Shown here in pieces: positions 1 to 6,929 of a stretch of DNA of 11,971 nucleotides. The stretch is taken from NCBI GenBank assembly GCA_018725535.1, contig QLUS01000044.1, positions 1-11,971 of the forward strand, in the 5' to 3' direction. Numbering within the stretch: the first letter of the stretch is position 1; the number at the start of each line of letters is the position of its first letter. Source of the stretch: Bacillota bacterium (GTDB lineage: Bacteria; Bacillota; UBA994). The translations under genes and the position numbers were made by a program. The notes beneath the pieces are model-generated. The model was not told where the DNA came from. It was given only the letters and a program-made list of their open reading frames with translations, and searched no databases.

Positions 1-106
1 CAAAGAGAGCCACGACGAGCGCGCACAGCGGGGCGATCCAGATGATGGACATGCCCCTGTACGCTAGGAACATCAGGAGCGCCAGACCGAGAATTAATCC
101 TAACAC
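1..106 (-). CDS. Probable GntP-family permease, N-terminal fragment (runs off the left edge)
   Basis: Thirty-five codons are visible. The GTG start at 106-104 follows a strong GAGGAGGGG ribosome binding site. The peptide begins VLGLILGLALLMFLAYRG and continues with a second very hydrophobic stretch ending VVALF. An N-terminal helix ending in a LAYRG-type turn followed by a second helix resembles GntP-family permeases of clostridia, which move gluconate, hydroxybutyrate or similar organic acids with protons. It lies 72 bp downstream of the CoA-transferase on the same strand, with no T-tract terminator between them, so the two are probably co-transcribed. That pairing suggests uptake of an acid which the transferase then activates. 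The family call rests on only 35 residues. Another multi-spanning carboxylate transporter is possible, and the substrate cannot be read. Confidence 0.55.
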   Translation of the reverse strand, partial: MLGLILGLALLMFLAYRGMSIIWIAPLCALVVALF

Positions 107-136
107 TATTTCCCCTCCTCTTGTATATCGCATCCC

Positions 137-160
137 TAAGCGGGGCGCAGGCCCCGCCTA
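137..160 (-). other. Intercistronic GC-rich hairpin between CoA-transferase and permease
   Basis: GCGGGGC (140-146) and GCCCCGC (151-157) form a perfect 7-bp stem with a 4-base loop, with two further pairs possible beyond one mismatch. In the direction of transcription (minus) no T-run follows, so it does not look like an intrinsic terminator. It may protect the 3' end of the upstream message or mark a processing site that sets the CoA-transferase/permease ratio. Function is inferred; only the stem is seen. Confidence 0.35.
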
Positions 161-178
161 AGGTCTGCTTCCGAAAAG

Positions 179-1732
179 TTAGACTAGGTTAAGCCCCATG
201 GGTGGTTCTAGGAATATCCTACGATCCATTAGTTTGAGCTCTGGGCTGATAATCGGCTTAAAGGCCATCAGGTCTAAAATGTCCTTCTGCAAGTCAATGC
301 CGGGGGCGATTTCCGCCAAGACCAAGCCTTGCTCTTCAAGTTTGAAAACTGCTCGCTCCGTCACGTAAACAACCTTGCGCTTGTTTTCGCGGGCGTAGTC
401 ACCACTGAAGGTTACATGCTCAGCTTCTTCAATAAATTTGATGTGCGGACCTTCTTGAACGATCTTGATTTGTGCATCCTCGACTTTGACTTGCAGATCG
501 CCTGCCGTAAATGTTCCACAGAACACGACCTTCTTAGCGTTTTGCGTGATGTTGACGAAACCGCCAGCACCGGCAACGCGCACGCCGAACTTACTCACGT
601 TTACATTGCCTGCGACATCGCATTGGGCTAGACCGAGGAAAGCTACATCCAAACCGCCGCCGTCATAGAAGTCAAACTGATAGGCTTGGTCAATGATAGC
701 GTCGGGGTTAGTGGAGCAGCCAAAGCTCAGGCCGCCAGCTGGCACGCCGCCAATTGGCCCGGATTCAATTGTTAAACGCAGGTGACCGCCAACGCCTTCT
801 TCATTGGCCACCAGCGCAACACCTTCCGGCATACCAATGCCTAAGTTGGTGATCGCCCGCGGAACCAGCTCCATGGCGGCGCGGCGCGCTATCACTTTCC
901 GTTCGTCTAGCGGGAGCTTCCGCAGTGACTGTACGGGCACCTTCGCGTCACCGCAGTAAGCGGGGTTAAACTGCTCGGCGAAAGTCTGCATATGGTTCTC
1001 CGGTGCAGCCACGACCACCGCGTCGACGAGAATGCCTGGGATCTTCACGAGGCGCGGGTCTAGCGTCCCCTTGGCCACTACGCGTTCTACCTGCACAATC
1101 ACGAATCCGCCGGAATTGCGCACCGCTTGGGCGATAGAGAGGGCTTCGAGCGTCACGGCTTCTTTATGCATGGTCGTGTTGCCGTCCTCATCGGCGAAAG
1201 TTCCGCGAATGAGCGCGACATCAAGGGGGAAAGTCTTATAGAACAAGTATTCCTTGCCGTGCACATGCATGAGTTCAACGACGTCTTCAGTAGTGAAGGA
1301 ATTCAGCTTCCCCCCTTGACGACGTGGGTCAACAAATGTTTTTAACCCCACGTGTGTGAGGGTACCAGGCTTGCCTGCAGCTATATCGCGGAAAAGATGA
1401 CAGATAACTCCTTGAGGTAAGTTGTAAGCTTTAATCTTATTGGCTACTGCCATGCGACCAAGTTTGGGCGCTAAACCCCAATGCCCACCTATAACCTTAG
1501 CCACTAATCCCTCGTGGGCTAAATGGTTCATGCCCTTCTCTTTGCCGTCGCCTTGCCCCGCAGCGTACACGAGCGTGATGTCGGTGGGGTGTCCCTCGGC
1601 CAAGAAGCGCTTTTCGATTGCAGACGTTAATTCCTCGGGGTGACAGTTACCCACGAACCCGCCGCAGGCAATGGTGGCATTGTCCTTGATGTGTGCCACC
1701 GCTTGCGCCGCAGACATAACTTTAGACCGCAT
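179..1732 (-). CDS. Acetate/propionate-type CoA-transferase, fused alpha-beta (family I, YdiF/Pct-like)
   Basis: This 517-residue cytoplasmic enzyme matches the length and layout of single-chain family I CoA-transferases such as clostridial propionate CoA-transferase and E. coli YdiF. An alpha-like half (about residues 1-260, with GGFVGN at 24-29) precedes a beta-like half (about 280-500). The motif IESGPIGG puts the probable catalytic glutamate at E323; in this family the Glu forms the glutamyl-CoA thioester intermediate, and its position matches the Glu known in the C. propionicum enzyme. The reaction would move CoA between acetyl-CoA (or a similar donor) and a short-chain acid. The ATG at 1732 follows GGGAGGGCG at normal spacing, which favours it over the internal Met6. 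Upstream is a sigma54-type activator gene and downstream a permease start, suggesting an acid uptake and activation operon. Acid specificity (propionate, lactate, butyrate, hydroxybutyrate) cannot be told from sequence alone. Confidence 0.93.
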   Translation of the reverse strand: MRSKVMSAAQAVAHIKDNATIACGGFVGNCHPEELTSAIEKRFLAEGHPTDITLVYAAGQGDGKEKGMNHLAHEGLVAKVIGGHWGLAPKLGRMAVANKIKAYNLPQGVICHLFRDIAAGKPGTLTHVGLKTFVDPRRQGGKLNSFTTEDVVELMHVHGKEYLFYKTFPLDVALIRGTFADEDGNTTMHKEAVTLEALSIAQAVRNSGGFVIVQVERVVAKGTLDPRLVKIPGILVDAVVVAAPENHMQTFAEQFNPAYCGDAKVPVQSLRKLPLDERKVIARRAAMELVPRAITNLGIGMPEGVALVANEEGVGGHLRLTIESGPIGGVPAGGLSFGCSTNPDAIIDQAYQFDFYDGGGLDVAFLGLAQCDVAGNVNVSKFGVRVAGAGGFVNITQNAKKVVFCGTFTAGDLQVKVEDAQIKIVQEGPHIKFIEEAEHVTFSGDYARENKRKVVYVTERAVFKLEEQGLVLAEIAPGIDLQKDILDLMAFKPIISPELKLMDRRIFLEPPMGLNLV

Positions 1733-1852
1733 AAATCGCCCTCCCGCATGCTTTCCTTCAACATGAGTCTATGATGCAGGACAAAGTTCGACAAGCAGGA
1801 AATTATGCGAATTTTACTGTAATATAGCGTAAGAAGTTGCCGTGGGACTGTT

Positions 1853-1890
1853 CGTAAAAGCAACAGGGCACACCAAATTAGTGTTCCCTG
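1853..1890 (-). terminator. Inverted repeat with T-rich tail after the activator gene (terminator-like; alternatively operator)
   Basis: Arms 1864-1873 and 1881-1890 (CAGGGAACAC and GTGTGCCCTG on the minus strand) pair over 10 bp with one mismatch and a 7-base loop. They are followed in the minus direction by TTGCTTTTA. This lies 55 bp past the end of the activator reading frames and 120 bp before the CoA-transferase, so it may terminate the activator message. The GC content of the stem is moderate and the T-tract is interrupted, so a protein-binding site for CoA-transferase control is a real alternative. The right arm also overlaps a -24/-12-like element with wrong spacing. Confidence 0.4.
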
Positions 1891-1944
1891 TGTGTTCTCC
1901 TGCCCGAAAGTGGACTAAAAGGTGTCCGGGTTTATGTACAGACC

Positions 1945-2247
1945 TTAATTTCCCTCTTCTTTACGCTCCAGCAAATTGTGCTTCTGCATTTTTTCATAAA
2001 GGGAAGTACGGCTAATTCCTAGCAACTTAGCTGCGGCAGCTTTGTTATTTGCAGAGAGCCTTAGGCTGTCTTGGATGGCCTGTCGTTCTGCTGCCAGCAC
2101 GGTTTCCTCCAGTGTCTGGATGCGCTCTATATGTCGCCCTTCGGTAATTTTCTCCGACAATGCTTTGGCTGTATCACCCATTCCTTGTCGAGCTGCCCGA
2201 TGGCTCGCTCTAGTTCGTTCTCTAGTTCGCGCACATTGCCGGGCCAA
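1945..2247 (-). pseudogene. Detached Fis-type HTH domain of the upstream AAA+ activator (frameshifted C terminus)
   Basis: This frame encodes the DNA-binding end of the activator that begins at 4007. The final ~45 residues contain a Fis-family helix-turn-helix (AAAAKLLGISRTSLYEKMQK), the standard C-terminal domain of NtrC/AtoC-type regulators. The residues before it (ALSEKITEGRHIERIQTLEE) are the usual AAA-to-HTH linker. The first ~30 residues of the open frame (Arg/Ala-rich) are an out-of-frame shadow of the WPGNVRELEN region, so its nominal ATG is unlikely to be a real start and no separate gene is supported. Adding one base at the AAA run (2164-2166) joins P614-K615 of the activator directly to ALSEKI and would give about 687 residues. 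The break may be a real mutation, a sequencing error, or a -1 slip during translation. Confidence 0.8.
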
Positions 2248-4007
2248 GAATAGCGGTGCAGTAGACCCATCGCTTTCTCGCTGATGCCCTCGAGATACTT
2301 GCCGTACTTCTGGATGTACTTGTCCAAAATATGTTCGACAAGGTCCGTCAAATCTTCCTTCCTATCGCGCAAGGGCGGGATCATCAGGCTCCACGCGGAG
2401 ATGCGGTAATACAGGTCCCGGCGCAGAAATCCAAGGCGCACGCGCTCCTCGAGGTCTTGATTAGAGGAAACTATAATCCTTACATCAACCCGCTTTGGTG
2501 TTTCAGCACCGATTTTATCCACCTCGCGCTCCTGAAGCATGCGTAAGATCTTGGCTTGCATACTAAGGGGCATGTCAGCGATTTCGTCGAGAAAGAGTGT
2601 GCCGCCGTCCGCAATCTCGAACTTGCCCGCTTTGCCGCCGGGACGCGCGCCTAGGAAAGAACCCTCCTCATCGCCGAAAAACTCCATTTCCAAGAGGTCA
2701 TTCGGAATGGCGGCGCAGTTGACCCGCACAAAGGGGTGTGCCGCCCGTTTGCTGTGCGCATGGATGGCCTGCGCAAAGACTTCCTTGCCTACGCCGCTTC
2801 CGCCAAGTACCAATACTGTGGCATCAGACAGGGCGGCCTTGGCAGCATGCCGCTTAACCTCCGAGATGGCGGGGCTGTTGCTGATAATATCCGCAAACGA
2901 AAAGCGCGAGCGGTTAGCAGTGTTTATCTGTCCTTTGTAGAGATCTAGCTGCTCCTCCATTTTGCTTAGCTTGTCGTGCAGAGCTTCAAGGTCGCTCATC
3001 TTACGGAACAGCACTTTGCCTACTGCACCAACGACCTCGCCGTTACTCATCATGGGAATACGTGTAGCAATCATATAATCGCCGCGGATTAATTGCAGGT
3101 CGGCGATTTCCGGAACCCCTGTTTTCAACACGATGTGCATGCGCGTGTTCTCTATAACCGCTGTGACGTGATGTCCAATCGCGTCTTCCTCTTTGAGGCC
3201 CAAGAAGTGAAGGTACGCTTGACTCATCATGGTGATGGTCCCGTGTTTGTCCACGACCACAATGCCGTCGTAGGCAATCTCTAGGATCGTTTTGAGGATA
3301 TCGCTGTAGCGTTTTTCGTGCTCTAGCTCGTGCTTTAGAACATCTTGCTCGGAGATGTCCTCTAGCACTAGCATTGCGCCTAGTGCAGACTCCCGGCCCC
3401 TGAGGGGGACTGCTCGCACGCGATAGCGGCGTCCGGCAAGCGTGGTGAAAAAGGTTGCTTTTTCGCGTTGTGCGCTCTGGAGGGAATCACCAAGGTTCGC
3501 ACCAAGCGCCTCTCTGCCGCCACATTCCGCAATAATGTTCTCCGCCGTGCTGTTGGCATAGACAATCTTTCCTGCTGCATCCACCGCGATAAGGGCAGCA
3601 TCCATCGCTTCAATGATGGCTCGTAAGTTGGCGTCGGCCACCTCGAGCCTGTCAAAATACGACCTAAGCAGCGTCTGTCTGGTTAAGAGGCGCAGTGCTT
3701 TGCTGGCTGCATCCACGAGGAAGACTGCAGGCGTATCTGCGTCGAGTACTTGGAGAGCTTCCTCCTCTCTCCTAACCGAGGGCACTGCACGGTTGGCCAG
3801 CTCTGCGGCTGGTGTCGTCAGCAAGATCCCATTCTGCACGCACTCCGCCATGCGCCTTCGACTTAGTACGCCTACGGGCTTGCCCAAGGCATTCACCAAG
3901 GCGAGGTATTCGAGGTTGTAGAGCTCAAACGCCAACTTGGCCTCAATTAGGGTCTTATCCGCAGGCAGAAAGCCGTGTGCGTCCAAAAGAGCGTCTTTAC
4001 CTTTCAT
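2127..4007 (-). CDS. PAS-containing sigma54-type (NtrC-family) AAA+ transcriptional activator, HTH lost by frameshift
   Basis: The 626-residue product starts at ATG 4007 behind AAAGGTGGG. Domains in order: a CBS-like N-terminal region (about 15-115), PAS (about 122-220), PAS (about 235-335), a short coiled segment (336-362) and an AAA+ motor (about 375-600). The AAA+ part has Walker A GGSGVGKE at 402-409, Walker B GGTLFLDE at 468-475, an arginine-finger segment LRRDLYYRI and sensor II WPGNVRELEN at 588-597. Such proteins use ATP to remodel sigma54-RNA polymerase in response to a signal, here presumably a small molecule bound by PAS or CBS. Two oddities stand out. The sigma54-contact loop reads GSFLGA (449-454) rather than GAFTGA. 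The frame also ends in an out-of-frame tail after K615, while the Fis HTH continues one frame over at 1945-2165. Its position suggests control of the CoA-transferase operon. Confidence 0.9.
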   Translation of the reverse strand: MKGKDALLDAHGFLPADKTLIEAKLAFELYNLEYLALVNALGKPVGVLSRRRMAECVQNGILLTTPAAELANRAVPSVRREEEALQVLDADTPAVFLVDAASKALRLLTRQTLLRSYFDRLEVADANLRAIIEAMDAALIAVDAAGKIVYANSTAENIIAECGGREALGANLGDSLQSAQREKATFFTTLAGRRYRVRAVPLRGRESALGAMLVLEDISEQDVLKHELEHEKRYSDILKTILEIAYDGIVVVDKHGTITMMSQAYLHFLGLKEEDAIGHHVTAVIENTRMHIVLKTGVPEIADLQLIRGDYMIATRIPMMSNGEVVGAVGKVLFRKMSDLEALHDKLSKMEEQLDLYKGQINTANRSRFSFADIISNSPAISEVKRHAAKAALSDATVLVLGGSGVGKEVFAQAIHAHSKRAAHPFVRVNCAAIPNDLLEMEFFGDEEGSFLGARPGGKAGKFEIADGGTLFLDEIADMPLSMQAKILRMLQEREVDKIGAETPKRVDVRIIVSSNQDLEERVRLGFLRRDLYYRISAWSLMIPPLRDRKEDLTDLVEHILDKYIQKYGKYLEGISEKAMGLLHRYSWPGNVRELENELERAIGQLDKEWVIQPKHCRRKLPKGDI

Positions 4008-4038
4008 ACTTCACCCACCTTTACCGTAATTTTGTTCA

Positions 4039-4047
4039 ATTATACCA
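4039..4047 (-). promoter_or_regulatory. Extended -10 promoter for the activator gene
   Basis: The minus strand reads TGGTATAAT, an exact TGnTATAAT extended -10 element for the housekeeping sigma factor. It is placed so that transcription would start about 25 bases before the activator's ATG. No good TTGACA-like -35 box lies 16-18 bp upstream, which is common for extended -10 promoters. The activator therefore appears to be made from a sigmaA-type promoter rather than a sigma54 one. Confidence 0.6.
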
Positions 4048-4156
4048 TGGCGATTGTCTCTGTCCCGAATAGCCAATATATTCCACGATTTGGCGAGCGC
4101 CTCTGCGCATAAACTACACTCGGTCCCGTGAGACCGGAAATTTAGGAGGTGGGTTT

Positions 4157-4942
4157 GTGACAATCGCAGGGCAAGTGGCACAGTGCCTAGCAAACATCGA
4201 GAGCGCGGCAGCAAATCTCAAGAGCTTTTCCTTGCAGACACAAGACCAGCAAGCCAAGCAGATGTTTCAGCAGTTAAGCCAGATGACCTTCTTTGACTTT
4301 ATTTCTGGTATCACCCTTGGTTCCATTGCGGGCATCGCCGCGAGTGATCTGACGGTAGGCTGGGAGGCATGGGTGGCACTTGTTTTTTGGACGGGTCTCA
4401 CGATTCTCTCAGCTAGTCTTGCCCTGTACAGCCGCAAGGTGCGCAAGCTCCTAGACGGCGAGCCGACGATTCCAGTGCACAGGGGCAAGATTCTTGAAGG
4501 GAACCTTGGCAAAGTAAGGTACACAGTAGACGATTTGCGTGCGCAGCTGCGCGCCAAGAATGCCTTTAGCTTTAGTGACGTGGAATACGCTATACTTGAG
4601 ACTACTGGGGAACTGAGCGTGATGAAAAGCCCGCTCAAGGAACCTCCCTCCCGCCAAGAAATGGGGCTCAGAGGGGAGTACACCGGTATAGAGACTGAGC
4701 TGGTTGTGGACGGGGAGATTGTGCGGAAGAACCTCAAGGACTTAAACAAGGACGAAGTGTGGCTGCGCGCTATGCTTAAAGCCTACGGCGTTGAGTTCAT
4801 CAGCGAGGTCTTCTACTGCTCCCTAGATGAGCGGGGGCATTTGTTTGTAGACAAGTATGAAGACCACTTAGGTGAGGTGCGCGATCCCAGCGACTACAAG
4901 CTGGATGCTTGGGTCAATATGGACAGAGAGGACAGGCGCTAG
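4157..4942 (+). CDS. DUF1657-DUF421 membrane protein, 2Duf-like (YetF family, spore-associated)
   Basis: The 261-residue product starts at GTG 4157, 6 bases after AGGAGGTGGG. Residues 1-42 match the DUF1657 pattern (MTIAGQVAQCLANIESA, then LQTQDQQAKQMFQQ). From SQMTFFDFISGITLGSIAG at 41-59 it is a DUF421/YetF protein, with two membrane helices (about 45-64 and 70-92) and a soluble C-terminal part to 261 with the family motifs TVDDLRAQLR and DVEYAILETTGELSV. The usual first DUF421 helix is absent, and DUF1657 joins exactly at the QLSQMTFFD motif. A protein called 2Duf, with the same two domains, is reported to raise spore resistance in B. subtilis strains carrying spoVA2mob; a similar inner-membrane role here is inference. 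It is divergent from the activator. A small hairpin (CGGTC/GACCG, 4121-4136) precedes the ribosome binding site. No convincing sporulation promoter was found. Confidence 0.85.
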   Translation: MTIAGQVAQCLANIESAAANLKSFSLQTQDQQAKQMFQQLSQMTFFDFISGITLGSIAGIAASDLTVGWEAWVALVFWTGLTILSASLALYSRKVRKLLDGEPTIPVHRGKILEGNLGKVRYTVDDLRAQLRAKNAFSFSDVEYAILETTGELSVMKSPLKEPPSRQEMGLRGEYTGIETELVVDGEIVRKNLKDLNKDEVWLRAMLKAYGVEFISEVFYCSLDERGHLFVDKYEDHLGEVRDPSDYKLDAWVNMDREDRR

Positions 4943-4959
4943 GCCTGTCCTTCTTACTT
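4929..4959 (+). terminator. Rho-independent terminator overlapping the stop codon of the DUF1657-DUF421 gene
   Basis: AGGACAGGC (4929-4937) and GCCTGTCCT (4943-4951) form a perfect 9-bp stem with a 5-base loop, followed by TTCTTACTT. The TAG stop codon lies in the loop. The hairpin sits 3 bp from the end of the convergent ABC transporter operon. On that strand no T-run follows, so it may only partly stop transcription from the other side. Confidence 0.75.
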
Positions 4960-5922
4960 GGCTAGATGGCAGGCCACATAGTGCTCTGGCCGCACTTCTA
5001 ACCACTCCGGTATTTCACTCCTGCAGCGATCGACGACGTAGGGACAGCGCGTATGGAAACGACACCCTGCGGGCGGGTTAATGGGGCTTGGGACATCGCC
5101 TTGCACTGCAATCCGCGAGCGCTGGCGTCTAGCATCAGGTTGCGGGATGGCCGAGAGCAAGACCTGCGTATACGGATGGAGGGGTTCGGCGTAGAGCGTG
5201 TTGGACGTGGTCATCTCCACGAGCTTTCCTAGATACATAACGCCTACCCGATCGGAGATGTGCTTAACCACGCTTAGATTATGCGCGATAAAGAGATACG
5301 TCAGGTTGTATTCCTTCTGTAGGTCTTCCAAGAGATTGAGGATCTGCGACTGAATCGAGACATCTAGCGCCGACACCGGCTCGTCACACACAATTAGCTT
5401 TGGGTTTAAGGCCAGAGCACGTGCTATGCCAATGCGCTGCCGTTGCCCACCGCTAAACTCATGTGGGTAGCGGCGATAATGGTACGAGGCTAGGCCTACT
5501 TTTTCTAGCAGCTGTTTGACGCGGCCCTCCAGTTCAGCGCCCCCCACCATTTTGTGGATGCGCAGCGGCTCGCCAATGATTTGTCCCACGGTGAGACGGG
5601 GGTTCAGAGACGAATACGGGTCTTGGAAGATAATCTGCATGTCACGCCGCTTAAGGCGTAGTTCCTTTTTGCGGAGCTTCCGGAGGTCTTGACCCTCAAA
5701 CTTTACTTGGCCGGAAGTGGGTTCCTGCAGGCGCAGAATGGTGCGCGCAGTGGTGGTTTTACCACAACCGCTCTCGCCTACTAAGCCTAGTGTTTCGCCC
5801 CTCTGCACGGAGAAACTGACGCCGTCGACCGCGCGCACGTGATTGATAACCCGGCGCAAGAAGCCTGCGCGTATCGGAAAGTACTTGACAAGATGATTGA
5901 CTTCGAGCAATACCTCGCTCAT
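4954..5922 (-). CDS. dppF: Oligopeptide/dipeptide ABC transporter ATPase, second subunit (DppF/OppF type)
   Basis: The 322-residue ATPase shows Walker A GESGCGKT (49-56), Q-loop Q100, signature FSGGQRQ (156-162), Walker B LIVCDEP (176-182) and switch H214. It ends in the oligopeptide-transporter C-terminal domain with cysteines C287, C293, C300 and C318. That four-cysteine pattern is known to hold an iron-sulfur cluster in some Opp ATPases. It would pair with the neighbouring ATPase to drive import through the two permeases. I chose ATG 5922, which overlaps the upstream TGA as ATGA and follows GGAGAGG. The frame is open to 6021, but that extension only shadows the end of the upstream gene. 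It is the last gene of the operon. The symbol reflects family position, not a proven substrate. Confidence 0.95.
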   Translation of the reverse strand: MSEVLLEVNHLVKYFPIRAGFLRRVINHVRAVDGVSFSVQRGETLGLVGESGCGKTTTARTILRLQEPTSGQVKFEGQDLRKLRKKELRLKRRDMQIIFQDPYSSLNPRLTVGQIIGEPLRIHKMVGGAELEGRVKQLLEKVGLASYHYRRYPHEFSGGQRQRIGIARALALNPKLIVCDEPVSALDVSIQSQILNLLEDLQKEYNLTYLFIAHNLSVVKHISDRVGVMYLGKLVEMTTSNTLYAEPLHPYTQVLLSAIPQPDARRQRSRIAVQGDVPSPINPPAGCRFHTRCPYVVDRCRSEIPEWLEVRPEHYVACHLAK

Positions 5923-6914
5923 GCGGACACCTCTCCAAAGGTTTTGTCGGGTAGGGGATACCAGCAGCTGACGCGGTGTCCATCGCCGATATCGACCTCT
6001 AGGGGGGATTCGGTGTAGCACCGCTCCTGCGCGTAGGGACAGCGCGGATTAAAGCGGCACCCAAGCGGCATATGCATGGGGTGTGGCACCACGCCCTTGA
6101 TGACGTGCAGGCGGTCGCTTCGCTTGTCGAGCCGCGGGATGGAGTTGAGTAGCCCCTCAGTGTAGGGGTGTTTAGGGCACTCGAACAGGTCTACGGCACT
6201 CGCCTCTTCCACAATCTTGCCCGCATACATTACGACCACGCGGTCGGCGGTTTCGGCAACTACGCCGAGGTCATGGGTGACCAGTACGATGCTCATCCCG
6301 AGCTCCTGGCGCAAATCGCGAATCAGGTCGAGGATTTGGGCTTGAATCGTGACATCAAGCGCTGTCGTAGGCTCATCCGCGATCAGGAGCCTTGGAGTAC
6401 AGGCCAGCGCCATGGCAATCATCACTCTTTGACGCATACCCCCTGAAAGCTGGTGCGGATAATCTAGGGCGCGACGTTCGGCACTCGGGATGCCCACCTT
6501 GCGCAGCAGGTCAATCGCCCTAGCAAGTGCCGCAGGCTTACGCAGTTTCTGGTGCAGTTCAAGCGTCTCGGCAATTTGGTCGCCAATGGTAAACACGGGG
6601 TTAAGGCTGGTCATAGGTTCTTGGAAAATCATAGACATAAGGTTGCCGCGAATTCCTTGCATCGCCTTTTCACTTTGGGATAGCAGGTCTTGCCCGAGCA
6701 GCTTAACACTTTCTGCTTCTACTCGCGCCGGGGGGATATCAAGGAGCCGCATTACGGACATCATGGCGACGCTCTTGCCGCAGCCGCTCTCTCCTACTAT
6801 GCCTAACGTTTCGCCTTGATCGACGTGAAAGGTGATGCCATCGACGGCGGGGATATAGTTTCCGTCTTTATCTCGAAATGACGTTCTCAGGTTGTTAACT
6901 TCCAGCAATCGCAT
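5919..6914 (-). CDS. dppD: Oligopeptide/dipeptide ABC transporter ATPase, first subunit (DppD/OppD type)
   Basis: The 331-residue ATPase has Walker A GESGCGKS (41-48), Q98, signature LSGGMRQ (156-162), Walker B LLIADEP (176-182) and switch H214. The C-terminal oligopeptide-transporter domain contains C286, C292, C299 and C317 in the same spacing as its partner, consistent with a [4Fe-4S] site seen in some Opp ATPases. ATG 6914 is preceded by TAGGAGG, which overlaps the TAG stop of the permease gene. The spacing of 11 bases is slightly long but acceptable. The gene ends in a 4-base ATGA overlap with the second ATPase, implying translational coupling and equal amounts of the two ATPases. Confidence 0.95.
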   Translation of the reverse strand: MRLLEVNNLRTSFRDKDGNYIPAVDGITFHVDQGETLGIVGESGCGKSVAMMSVMRLLDIPPARVEAESVKLLGQDLLSQSEKAMQGIRGNLMSMIFQEPMTSLNPVFTIGDQIAETLELHQKLRKPAALARAIDLLRKVGIPSAERRALDYPHQLSGGMRQRVMIAMALACTPRLLIADEPTTALDVTIQAQILDLIRDLRQELGMSIVLVTHDLGVVAETADRVVVMYAGKIVEEASAVDLFECPKHPYTEGLLNSIPRLDKRSDRLHVIKGVVPHPMHMPLGCRFNPRCPYAQERCYTESPLEVDIGDGHRVSCWYPLPDKTFGEVSA

Positions 6915-6929
6915 AGTATAAACATCCTC

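Noticed and set aside
1733..1944. A canonical sigma54 promoter for the CoA-transferase
   Set aside because: No GG-N10-GC match exists on the minus strand here. Both near matches have an 11-base gap, and this spacing is normally strict. Kept only as a finding, not as a promoter feature.
2160..2170. Programmed -1 frameshift signal
   Set aside because: CCAAAG lacks a standard X XXY YYZ slippery heptamer, and I see no strong downstream stem or upstream SD-like stimulator; mutation or sequencing error is simpler.
1945..2247. An independent small Fis-like DNA-binding protein of 100 residues
   Set aside because: Its first ~30 residues are an out-of-frame reading of the conserved AAA+ sensor II region, and the rest is the expected C terminus of the activator.
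4104..4118. SigmaF/SigmaG promoter (GCATAAACTA) for the DUF1657-DUF421 gene
   Set aside because: The -10 resembles the forespore pattern only loosely, and no GNATA-like -35 lies at the right distance.
5923..6021. N-terminal extension of the second ATPase to ATG 6021
   Set aside because: It lies wholly within the C-terminal coding region of the preceding ATPase and has basic, unconserved composition; ATG 5922 has the ATGA overlap and a ribosome binding site.
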